From the NCBI GenBank assembly GCA_903907865.1, contig CAIVPR010000126.1, forward strand, positions 62,001-126,000: a DNA stretch of 64,000 nucleotides. Reading direction: 5' to 3'. The translations under genes were made by a program, and so were the position numbers. Below the pieces are notes generated by a model. It searched no databases and was not told the origin of the DNA. It saw only the letters and a program-made list of their open reading frames with translations. This DNA comes from an uncultured Acidobacteriia bacterium. Its GTDB lineage: Bacteria > Acidobacteriota > Terriglobia > Bryobacterales > Bryobacteraceae. Shown piece by piece: positions 47,838 to 55,178 of the stretch (the first letter of the stretch is position 1; every line of letters starts with the position of its first letter).

Positions 47838-48466
47838 CTCCGCGCTCCGCCGCCGCATCGTTCGCGGTTCACCGTCTTGAGCCTCTCGTAGGCATATGCG
47901 TAGAATTCCCGTTCATCGGGAATGCCGTCCAGCTCCGCGACCACGTCGGACCGGACAACCTCCTGCTTCGTGATCAGAGTTTCGTACTCCCCCTCAGTCT
48001 GCTCAATCTTGCGCTGCGCCTCCCTCCACTCCCGCGCTGTGCGTTCTCGTTGGTTGAGTAACTCCATCAGACCGTCGCGGGTGCTGGCGGCGTCCGGGCC
48101 GGATAGGGCCACAATTCGCTGGCGAAGTTCGGCGGCTGCCTTCGTGTCCTTCTCGACCGACTGGCTCAATTGGGCCATCTCCCTTTCGCGCTGGACCTTG
48201 AGCCGCCGCTGGTCTTCAAGGAAGGCGTCCACCCGCGCTCGCCAGCGCGCATTGTAATTGGAATAGGATTCGAATGCCGCGTCCGACAAGGTCTTGACCC
48301 TGTCGATCTCGACTTCGTCGACACAGCCGCCCTGTGCCCGTTGCCGAAGCGCGTCGTCGGCCTGTTTCCAGAGTTTCTCCGTGGACTGGAAATTGAGCCA
48401 TTCGCTATCCAACGGCCGGACCTGAGCCAGTCCCGAGACGGTTATGAGTAGCATAAGGAATTTCAT
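47834..48466 (-). CDS. Exported coiled-coil protein (219-residue frame, 210 aa mature gene)
   Basis: 210 residues from ATG 48466, overlapping the upstream TGA as ATGA. Signal KFLMLLITVSGLAQ, then a short N-terminal block and a long charged coiled coil at about 60-190 (DAFLEDQRRLKVQREREMAQ, LNQRERTAREWREAQRKIEQ). Its pattern C-x26-W near residues 47-74 (GGCVDEV...YNARWRARV) resembles the C-x23-W-D-x-Y-Y motif of the 248- and 242-residue neighbours and suggests distant paralogy. No known family. Secreted to the periplasm, probably assembling with the other coiled-coil products. Confidence 0.68.
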   Translation of the reverse strand: MKFLMLLITVSGLAQVRPLDSEWLNFQSTEKLWKQADDALRQRAQGGCVDEVEIDRVKTLSDAAFESYSNYNARWRARVDAFLEDQRRLKVQREREMAQLSQSVEKDTKAAAELRQRIVALSGPDAASTRDGLMELLNQRERTAREWREAQRKIEQTEGEYETLITKQEVVRSDVVAELDGIPDEREFYAYAYERLKTVNRERCGGGARR

Positions 48467-49191
48467 CGTGTTCTTACCCCCGCGCTTGGACACGTCCTGT
48501 TGTCAACCGAAAATCGAGCCTTGATCACGTCCAAGTTGGCGCTCTCATATTCCTTGGTTGCCTGTGCTAGCCTCGCAAATGCGGCCTTGGCGACTTGGGC
48601 ACTGTCAACAATCGCTTGCCTCTTTTGGGGCAGGTCGCCCACTGCTTTTCCTACTGTCGCCAAGTGGGTCCTTGCGGCGGTTAGGGCCGTGGTCACGGAG
48701 TCGCCCTTGGTGAGCTCTGGAGGCAATGCCCGCAACAACTCCCTGACGTCGGCGTCCGAAGGAAGGTTGCTAGACAACTCGACTATCGACGGGAGTTGGG
48801 CGCTCCCCGACGCTGCGTTCATGAGCGCATCGTACTCGGCGGACAGGCCCTTGTAGTACTCGTCCCAACTCCGACTCGCAGTTCTCACTTTGGCCTCGGC
48901 GTCACTGTATAAGTCGAGATATGCGGACAGCTTGGCGCAAACTTCCTGCTGTTTAAAATCCTCGAGTTTCTTGATGGCCGCATCGGCTTGGCCGTCCACC
49001 CGCACAGCATCTGCGTACTTGTCTTTGACGGTCGGAGCGACGTAAGGTGCCGCGCCACCGTTTTTTCTTTTACCCGCGGTCGCCTGTGCCGGGCCGTCCG
49101 CCGACAGGTTGGTCAAGCCGGACAACCACAGCAATGCCGCGATGCCTGCAAGCGCCTTGCAGTGGCGGGAGAAGCCGTTGACTAAAGTCAT
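48463..49191 (-). CDS. Exported coiled-coil protein with C-x23-W-D-x-Y-Y motif (a)
   Basis: 242 residues from ATG 49191 (ATGA overlap with the upstream TGA). Hydrophobic segment CKALAGIAALLWLSGLTNLS then a basic linker and coiled coil. The conserved motif is C-x(23)-W-D-E-Y-Y at about residues 85-113 (VCAKLSAYLDLYSD...SRSWDEYYKGL), shared in identical spacing with the protein at 49927-50673. The remainder is Ala/Leu/Asp-rich helix with no enzyme motif. Probably periplasmic; orientation relative to the membrane depends on whether the N-terminal helix is cleaved. Function unknown. Confidence 0.68.
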   Translation of the reverse strand: MTLVNGFSRHCKALAGIAALLWLSGLTNLSADGPAQATAGKRKNGGAAPYVAPTVKDKYADAVRVDGQADAAIKKLEDFKQQEVCAKLSAYLDLYSDAEAKVRTASRSWDEYYKGLSAEYDALMNAASGSAQLPSIVELSSNLPSDADVRELLRALPPELTKGDSVTTALTAARTHLATVGKAVGDLPQKRQAIVDSAQVAKAAFARLAQATKEYESANLDVIKARFSVDNRTCPSAGVRTR

Positions 49192-49919
49192 CGCTTCCCT
49201 CCCTGCTTCTGATTCCTTTTGTCGTTGTACTCCATGAGATCTTGATAGTAGGCCGCCCACAAAGGCCCTTCAGCCTTCAGCGATTTCACGATGGCGGCGA
49301 AGGCCTCGTTTTCCCTGCGCTGTGATTCCGCCACGCCGGCCAGATTCGCCCCCTGCGCCTTGACAGCATCTCCGCCCACCGACAGGTTGGCCAAGAGGCT
49401 CTGGTAGGCCCTTCTCGCTTTGGCAGTGCTCTCTCGGGCTGTCTCGGCAGCCTTTAAGAGTGCTCGAATATCCGTCAACTCAGCCGAAGCACCTCGCGCG
49501 CTCGCGTCATTGAGCAACGCTTGGAGGCGTTCCACCTCGGCCTTGTTCTCCGCCTCGATCCGAACGTACTCGTCCTTGCGCCTTAGCAACTGCTTTTCGG
49601 CCTCGGCACCGCTCTGCAGGGTTGCCAGTGTGTTCGACAGGGCCGCAGTGTCTCCCGCAAGGCGGTCATAGTAGGAAATCCGGGAATTCACAGAAGTTTT
49701 GGCGCGCTCGGCCTGGTCTCTTATCCGCTTCGGATCAAAGCTTTTGCCCGACACAAGATCCTGCTCTAGCGTCGGATCCGCAGTGTTCATTTCCTTGAGG
49801 TCGTTCAGATACTGGCTGCGTTGCCGGTCCGTGGGCCTCTCCGCCGTGACTTGAGCCAACGAGGGGAGGGCTGCCAGGCCAGCCACCACGGCACATGAGA
49901 GTACGCGGTTGCTCATCAT
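49188..49919 (-). CDS. Exported coiled-coil protein (243 aa)
   Basis: 243 residues. Signal NRVLSCAVVAGLAALPSLAQ, then helices with heptad pattern (ALSNTLATLQSGAEAEKQLL, YVRIEAENKAEVERLQALL, TAKARRAYQSLLANLSV). Near the end W-A-A-Y-Y-Q-D-L (PLWAAYYQDLMEYND) matches the W-x-x-Y-Y-x-x-L element seen in the two C-x23-W proteins. It starts 7 bp after the 248-residue gene and its stop overlaps the next start. No family identified; likely a structural periplasmic part of the same assembly. Confidence 0.7.
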   Translation of the reverse strand: MMSNRVLSCAVVAGLAALPSLAQVTAERPTDRQRSQYLNDLKEMNTADPTLEQDLVSGKSFDPKRIRDQAERAKTSVNSRISYYDRLAGDTAALSNTLATLQSGAEAEKQLLRRKDEYVRIEAENKAEVERLQALLNDASARGASAELTDIRALLKAAETARESTAKARRAYQSLLANLSVGGDAVKAQGANLAGVAESQRRENEAFAAIVKSLKAEGPLWAAYYQDLMEYNDKRNQKQGGKR

Positions 49920-49926
49920 CTTGATC

Positions 49927-50673
49927 TTACAGCTTTCTCGGGCCCAGGCCCACCACGCAGTTCTGGATTGGCAGCCCGTACCGGTCCCGGACTTCGATCA
50001 ACCGGTAATTGTAATAGAGCCTCAAGCTCGACTGGACCAGTGCCCAAGTGTCGGCGAAAACCCCGCGCACTGCGGCAAGCTTCTGCCTTTGGCTCGCAGC
50101 GGAATTGGCGGCTTCCCGGACCTCCTTTAACTGCTGGAGTTCCTCTTCCGCGATCTCGATTAACGAGGCGTACTCCTTGCGCGCCTTTTCCATCTCCTCG
50201 CCGGCGCCCTGCAGCACCTCGTACTTCTTCTTCATTGTCTGGACATTGGCCAGCTGGGCCTGGAAGTCCTTGTCTAGGTTGGCGGACTCGCTTTCAGTCT
50301 TTGACAGTTGGGTTTGGAGTGCCTTGCCCGCACTCACGAGCTCGCTGTAATAGACATCCCACTTGTCCCGTGTGTCCGCCACCATCTTGACCGCAGTATT
50401 GAGTTGCATCCGGTATTCCGTCGTGTTGGCACAAAACGACGGGGCCTTCAGCCGTTCGTCGAGTTCGGACAACTTCGCATCCAAGGCCTTGTCGGCATCT
50501 ACGGCGGCGGTCTCGTAGCCATTCGCCTGGGCCGCCACGGCCTTTGTGAATTTTGGCACCACAGGCTGCTGTCCTTCGGCAGGACCACCCACGGCGACCG
50601 CCAACCCGACCACTAGCACCCAGGTTGCCGTGGCCTGCGAAATGGTCCCATACCTCTTCTTGCAATGTCTCAC
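49927..50673 (-). CDS. Exported coiled-coil protein with C-x23-W-D-x-Y-Y motif (b)
   Basis: 248 residues, ATG 50673 overlapping the upstream TGA (ATGA). Signal-anchor region QATATWVLVVGLAVAVGGPAEG. Motif C-A-N-T-T-E...K-W-D-V-Y-Y (about residues 81-109), spacing C-x(23)-W identical to its paralogue at 48463-49191. Long coiled coil at about 120-205 (TQLSKTESESANLDKDFQAQ, LQGAGEEMEKARKEYASLI, EEELQQLKEVREAAN), then a short tail with Y-Y-N-Y-R-L-I-E-V-R-D-R-Y-G. Function unknown; probably dimerises through the coiled coil. Confidence 0.7.
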   Translation of the reverse strand: MRHCKKRYGTISQATATWVLVVGLAVAVGGPAEGQQPVVPKFTKAVAAQANGYETAAVDADKALDAKLSELDERLKAPSFCANTTEYRMQLNTAVKMVADTRDKWDVYYSELVSAGKALQTQLSKTESESANLDKDFQAQLANVQTMKKKYEVLQGAGEEMEKARKEYASLIEIAEEELQQLKEVREAANSAASQRQKLAAVRGVFADTWALVQSSLRLYYNYRLIEVRDRYGLPIQNCVVGLGPRKL

Positions 50674-51332
50674 ATCCCCTCCTTGCCGAGGCTCTCGTAC
50701 CCTCTCGCGAACAAGACGTCGATCGGTGGCAAATCCCTGTTTGCAGCTTGGGCGCTCGCGTAGTCTTTGAACAGATCCTTGGTGGTCCCTCCTCGCAGTT
50801 CTGCCCTAACTTTGTTAAAGTATTGGTTAAAAGCGTCCTCCCTACGGGCAAGGTCTGCGTCGAGCTTCGAGCCCCGCGGATCTTTAGTTGGAAAACTCAC
50901 GTTCTGCAGCCTGTACCTCGCACGCGATAGGTAGTTCCTAGAGATGAGCGCGCCGATCACCTCGGATTCCGTGTCTAGCTGTCGCTGGCGGGACTCGATT
51001 TCACGGCGTATCCGTTGGAGCTCGTCGCGGAGCTGGGTGTCGGCATCGAGTTCGACACCATCCGGCTTCAGGTTCAGCTCGCGCAGTTGAGCCAGTCCCG
51101 CCATGCATAACTCATGAGCCGCGCTGAGATCCTCGGTTTGCTTGGAAACGCAGGACTTCTTCGCGGCCAGCGCGGCCTTGAACGCCTCGGAAGGCTTCCG
51201 GCGGTCTGCGGCCGACGACACCAAAGCAGCCAGCAGCGAAACGGCCAAGACGCTGGCAACTCCCTTGGAGCCTCTCGACCACAACCCCGGCGGAATGCGC
51301 ATGGATTTGAAGGACTGGGGAAAGCTGTTCAT
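50670..51332 (-). CDS. Exported helical protein (220 aa)
   Basis: 220 residues from ATG 51332 (ATGA overlap with the upstream TGA; an internal ATG at residue 11 is a weaker alternative). Hydrophobic stretch VASVLAVSLLAALVSSA at about 26-42, then helices with Cys61 and Cys76 in KKSCVSKQ and HELCMAGL, which could form a disulfide, and a coiled-coil-like QRIRREIESRQRQLDTESEV. The C-terminal half has F-F/Y aromatic pattern (REDAFNQYFNKVRAELRGG). No known family. It precedes the C-x23-W protein and belongs to the same overlap-linked series. Confidence 0.66.
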   Translation of the reverse strand: MNSFPQSFKSMRIPPGLWSRGSKGVASVLAVSLLAALVSSAADRRKPSEAFKAALAAKKSCVSKQTEDLSAAHELCMAGLAQLRELNLKPDGVELDADTQLRDELQRIRREIESRQRQLDTESEVIGALISRNYLSRARYRLQNVSFPTKDPRGSKLDADLARREDAFNQYFNKVRAELRGGTTKDLFKDYASAQAANRDLPPIDVLFARGYESLGKEGM

Positions 51333-52054
51333 TTGACGACCTCCTTCGGGCTTACGATCTGAATGCCGAACGGGTCCATTTTACTCCATCTCAGTACAAT
51401 GGGTCTTTGGTCCGTCGTTCTCTTGGCCTTCTGCAACAACATTGCGTACTGGTCGCCGTAGCGAAGTGGGAAAACGACCACGACCTGCTGTTTAGAACAG
51501 TCCCCGCACCGCCTCAGCGCCGCGACGACAAAGGTCCAGTTCTGCCACTCCCGCAGGGAGAGGGAATAGTAGAGACCGTCGTCGGATTGCGGTTGTAAGC
51601 TGCCCCGAACGGGGTCCAGAAGGCAGACGTACCCTTTGCCGCAAGCGACGGCCAGATTGCCACCATGGGCCTTGAGTACATCTTCGAGATCACCCGCATA
51701 ATCCCTCAGCCACAATGGCTCTCCCTTAGCACCTTGCACGATCTTAGGGGCGCACAGATGCAGACACACCAGTGAAAACTTGGGCGGTTCGGTCGTCTGC
51801 TCGCCCCCCGGCGTTCCGATCTTTTCCTGCGCGGGCGGGGGTAGAGGCGGCGGAGCCGGACTCGCGACCATCAGTGTCAAGAGAACGAAATAAAGGGCTT
51901 GCAGCAACGTCGGCAATCCGTGGACCGCTGCGCCAACCAAGAGAGCAAGACCTGCTGGAGGCTTCCATTCCAGTATGGTCAGTTCATAACCCGGGCCAGC
52001 CGCAGTCGGCGCAAGTTTCCCTACCCCAACGTTTCCATCGGCGCTCACGAGCAT
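51329..52054 (-). CDS. Membrane protein of the nSTAND block (241 aa)
   Basis: 241 residues. A long hydrophobic region at about 34-66 (PAGLALLVGAAVHGLPTLLQ, YFVLLTLMVASP) suggests one or two membrane passes, then a Pro-rich linker and a compact alpha/beta domain at about 85-240 with six Cys (VCLHLCAPK, VACGKGYVCLL, RRCGDCSKQ). The downstream CxxC (CGDC) could bind metal or form a disulfide. The start is not certain: AGGAGG lies 13 bp upstream of the chosen ATG, a long spacing, and GTG 52048 is an alternative. No family recognised. First gene after the 520-bp gap. Confidence 0.62.
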   Translation of the reverse strand: MLVSADGNVGVGKLAPTAAGPGYELTILEWKPPAGLALLVGAAVHGLPTLLQALYFVLLTLMVASPAPPPLPPPAQEKIGTPGGEQTTEPPKFSLVCLHLCAPKIVQGAKGEPLWLRDYAGDLEDVLKAHGGNLAVACGKGYVCLLDPVRGSLQPQSDDGLYYSLSLREWQNWTFVVAALRRCGDCSKQQVVVVFPLRYGDQYAMLLQKAKRTTDQRPIVLRWSKMDPFGIQIVSPKEVVK

Positions 52055-52574
52055 GGACTGTGTGGGACCTCCTACTATTCTATGTCTCGGATGCGGCTCT
52101 TATTACGGGGTTGCACAAATATTTTTCTCGCGGGCAGTGGGCGGTCGGTAGCATTCGGAACTCGAAACGCCATAGCAGGCTGTTCTGCGATGCCGGATCG
52201 TGCTGGCGGCCTGCTGCGGGAGGTCCAGCCAAGCGGCGGACTGGGCTAGGGAATTGATAGGTAGTCGGCTCTGGCAGTCCAAGCACTGGGTGCTGCGGAC
52301 TGGCTCGCCAAACTCGGGCACTGGGGCGCCTGCCTTCAGCCACGGCGGCCAAGTGGAGCAGCCCTGTTGAAATCGTCCCGGCCTCCTCTGCGCCATTGTC
52401 GAAATCCTCCATCCGGAACGCTACGCCGGACCCAACCCTTCCGCTGCTGCCACACGCTCGGTCAGATCGCTTTGTGCGGTCTAGCATTTGTTTAACCGCG
52501 ACCTTCGAGTTTGCAGTCGACCGCCTAAACCCTAGGTCTGTTGGCGAAGTTCATGTATGCCCGGCAAGCTCCAT
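52055..52574. other. 520-bp gap inside the TIR/nSTAND block, no confident gene
   Basis: Between the nSTAND gene stop and the 241-residue membrane protein start. The minus strand holds overlapping open frames of 97 and 135 codons; the shorter (52103-52396) has Cys pairs including C-L-D-C, but neither shows a ribosome-binding site, leader or family pattern. A near-TATA element (TAGAAT, about 52076-52081 on the minus strand) precedes AGGAGG, so an internal promoter for the second half of the block is possible. It might equally be a decayed gene. Confidence 0.5.
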
Positions 52575-55178
52575 CTAATTGGCAGCGCAGCGAACTCCCG
52601 CGGTTCGTCGGCGCTCGGATTCGCGGCCAGCATGTCGAACTGAGATTCGCAAGCCAGCCAAGGAGGTATCCCAAGCCCCGCCGCGCAGTACCTTGACTGT
52701 TCCTGCGGAGGGACTCGCCGGATCAACGCTGGATTCAGGCGAATATACGGCAGTATAGTAGTCCGCCGTCCACTCCCAAACGTTCCCAACCATGTCGAAG
52801 AGGCCCCACGGGTTTGGACTTTTGGACCCTACCTGGTGGGGCCGGTCAGAGCTGTTACCAGCAAACCACGAGACAGATGTCGGGGGCCCAGGAATACTAG
52901 TGGTTGTTCCTGCCCTTGCGGCAAACTCCCACTCGACCTCGGTTGGCAGGCGCATCCCTGCTGCCTCGCAATAGGACTTGGCCTCAACCCAAGAGAGATT
53001 GCTCACAGGCAATTTGTCTCCTAAGGTTATGCTGGGATTTGTAGCCATGAGCCGACGATATGCTGCTTGCGTCACTTCCGTTTGTCCGATCCAGAAGCCC
53101 TTTGTCAATGAGACTTCATGGGGCGGCCTCTCATCTGTCTCGCAGGTGTTGTCATCGCCATCTCGGACCAGCGAGCAACCCATCCTGAACCTGCCGGGAC
53201 CTATCCAAACATAGTTTAGGCCGTCTGTGGGACTCGCCGCGACCTCGCCTGTTATCCGCTTATCCTCACCGTTTGGTGGCCAGTTGACTGCGCTGCCGCG
53301 CTGCCGTGGGCCCACTCGGAGTTCCCCGTCTTGTTGACGCTTCATGAGAGCCGTCTCAGCCTCCGCCACGTCTGCGCGGCGATTCGCCGCCTCCAACTCG
53401 CCCCTGAGCCGCTCGATCTGGATAAACCTTTGGTCCATTAACTCATTGGCCTGCCGAGCCAGGTCCTTCACCGACAACGTTTGTTGGTCAAGTATGTTGC
53501 GCTGTCTCTCCCCATCTTGTCGTCCTGTTTCAAGGATATCCTTCATGGCCTTGTAAATCTCTTTCCGTTCAGTTGCCGCTGCCAGCTTCAGCTGTAGCTC
53601 CGCTTGACCCGCACTTAGTTTCGCATCATCCGTACGTAGCTTCGCAATTTCCGCAGTGTGCTTGTACTCTCTAAGCGCATCCTCTTGCCGCCAGTACAAA
53701 AACGCACAGGGGGAGATGACAGCCAACACGATCAAGAAGTTCCAGACTCTCGTCGCCCGGCGACTGCGATCCAGCACCGCCTCCACCTTCTCAAAATCAT
53801 CGCCGGACGAATACTGGCGGCCCCATTGCCGATTCCATCGATCCTGAGTTTTCCGCTCCGCAGCCCACGCTAACTTTTTACCCGTCCAGGTTTGGCGGGG
53901 GAATCTTGCGTCCTCCACCAACTGCGTATACAGTTTAGAGCTCTCAGCCTCGAGCTCTACCCATTTGTCGAGACGCCTCCATTTCCAGATGACGCATTCA
54001 TGGACGATGTCAATGCGGCTGTCTGTTCCGGGAGGAGTCAGGAACTGGGCACGTCGAAACGCGTCTATCACCCCAAGAACAGCCATTCGGTCCGATTCGG
54101 CAGTCGCACCAACTCTGTCGAACATGATAGAGAGCTCCGTAGGACGGCGGATCTTGCGACCGAGCTCCGTCGCTGTAAGGCACCTAAAGACGCGTTCCGT
54201 CCATTTGTTGTCGTCCCCGCCAAGTTTGCCCCAGCAGGCTTCGGCCTGGCCATTAATCGCGTCTGCAAGCTCTCCGATCTTGGTATAGTGGGAAAAGTCG
54301 ATGGGCGCCTTCGCATCCCCGGCCTCCTTCCAAGCCCGGTACGTCTGCAACAGGGCGTGCTGGAGAAGGGGCAGCGAATCAGAGCCGCCGCCTCGGTCTA
54401 TGTGACCTGACTCCGGGGCGGTCTCCGCGGCAGAGTCATTGAGTAACCGCTGCACTAGACGGTCAGTAACGTCGACGCCAAACATTTGAAGCGGTTCACG
54501 GATCGCGTGCTCGCGTTCCTCGCGCGTCAGCCGGGGAAGGAGATATTGGCTCCTGTTGAAGGCCTCGGCCAAACCTTGAAACTTGGTGCAGTCCCCGAGG
54601 AACTCAGAACGCATGGTAATCACGACGTAGATGTTTTCCTGTGCCGCGGCTGCATTCAGTAGGAGACGGACAAATTGGTGTGCCTCGCTGGGCTCTCGAG
54701 CGCGCAGGGCAGTTTCGTGATAATGAAACAGCTCTTCAAACTGATCCACCAAGATCGCCAGCCCCGTATCTATTCCCAAGTCGTTGTCCAGCACCACCCG
54801 CTCCAACGCCCGAGAATCCTCGGTCAATCGCTGTACTGACGAAAACTGCAAGTTTGCATGCCCATCGCCGTGTCCAGAAAGACTTTCCACCAGATTGCCA
54901 ATCGGCGCATGTCCCGGACGGACAATTGCAGTCCGCCATTGGGTTATTCCGTCGACATAACCGTTTGTCATGCATGGCAGCAGTCCGGCCCGAATGAGCG
55001 AACTCTTACCGCTGCCGGACGTTCCGACCACCGCGACAAAGCGAGTATCCAGCAGGCGGTTCCGCAACGCCTCAATATGCTGGATGCGACCGCAGAAGAT
55101 CGGAGCCTCCGACGATTCGAAATGGCGCAGGCCGGGGAAGGGCATTGTGACGGAGGGCCCGAGAATCGAATCAGGCAT
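52575..55178 (-). CDS. nSTAND-TM-coiled-coil protein with C-terminal FGE-like domain
   Basis: 867 residues from ATG 55178, with AGGAG five bases upstream; the ATG lies inside the TIR gene tail (8-bp overlap). Residues 15-60 FPGLRHFESSEAPIFCGR then Walker A GTSGSGKSS (52-60, K58) and Walker B AILVDQFEELF (D145), the novel-STAND (nSTAND1) pattern. One membrane helix at about 479-497 (VWNFLIVLAVISPCAFLYW), a coiled coil 500-620, and a formylglycine-generating-enzyme-like domain 650-867 (VWIGPGRFRMG, GLFDMVGNVWEW, VLRGGAWD). The catalytic Cys pair of aerobic FGE is absent (His where C341 would be), so it is more likely a C-type-lectin-like binding module. NTPase cytoplasmic, FGE-like domain periplasmic. 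Confidence 0.9.
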   Translation of the reverse strand: MPDSILGPSVTMPFPGLRHFESSEAPIFCGRIQHIEALRNRLLDTRFVAVVGTSGSGKSSLIRAGLLPCMTNGYVDGITQWRTAIVRPGHAPIGNLVESLSGHGDGHANLQFSSVQRLTEDSRALERVVLDNDLGIDTGLAILVDQFEELFHYHETALRAREPSEAHQFVRLLLNAAAAQENIYVVITMRSEFLGDCTKFQGLAEAFNRSQYLLPRLTREEREHAIREPLQMFGVDVTDRLVQRLLNDSAAETAPESGHIDRGGGSDSLPLLQHALLQTYRAWKEAGDAKAPIDFSHYTKIGELADAINGQAEACWGKLGGDDNKWTERVFRCLTATELGRKIRRPTELSIMFDRVGATAESDRMAVLGVIDAFRRAQFLTPPGTDSRIDIVHECVIWKWRRLDKWVELEAESSKLYTQLVEDARFPRQTWTGKKLAWAAERKTQDRWNRQWGRQYSSGDDFEKVEAVLDRSRRATRVWNFLIVLAVISPCAFLYWRQEDALREYKHTAEIAKLRTDDAKLSAGQAELQLKLAAATERKEIYKAMKDILETGRQDGERQRNILDQQTLSVKDLARQANELMDQRFIQIERLRGELEAANRRADVAEAETALMKRQQDGELRVGPRQRGSAVNWPPNGEDKRITGEVAASPTDGLNYVWIGPGRFRMGCSLVRDGDDNTCETDERPPHEVSLTKGFWIGQTEVTQAAYRRLMATNPSITLGDKLPVSNLSWVEAKSYCEAAGMRLPTEVEWEFAARAGTTTSIPGPPTSVSWFAGNSSDRPHQVGSKSPNPWGLFDMVGNVWEWTADYYTAVYSPESSVDPASPSAGTVKVLRGGAWDTSLAGLRISVRHAGRESERRRTAGVRCAAN

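Noticed and set aside
52103-52396. 97-codon minus-strand frame with C-L-D-C in the gap of the TIR/nSTAND block
   Set aside because: No convincing ribosome-binding site and irregular Cys spacing; listed as part of the unexplained gap instead.
52575-53231. Possible diversity-generating retroelement target (FGE/C-type-lectin fold)
   Set aside because: No reverse transcriptase, template repeat or accessory gene is seen in the window; only the fold suggests it.
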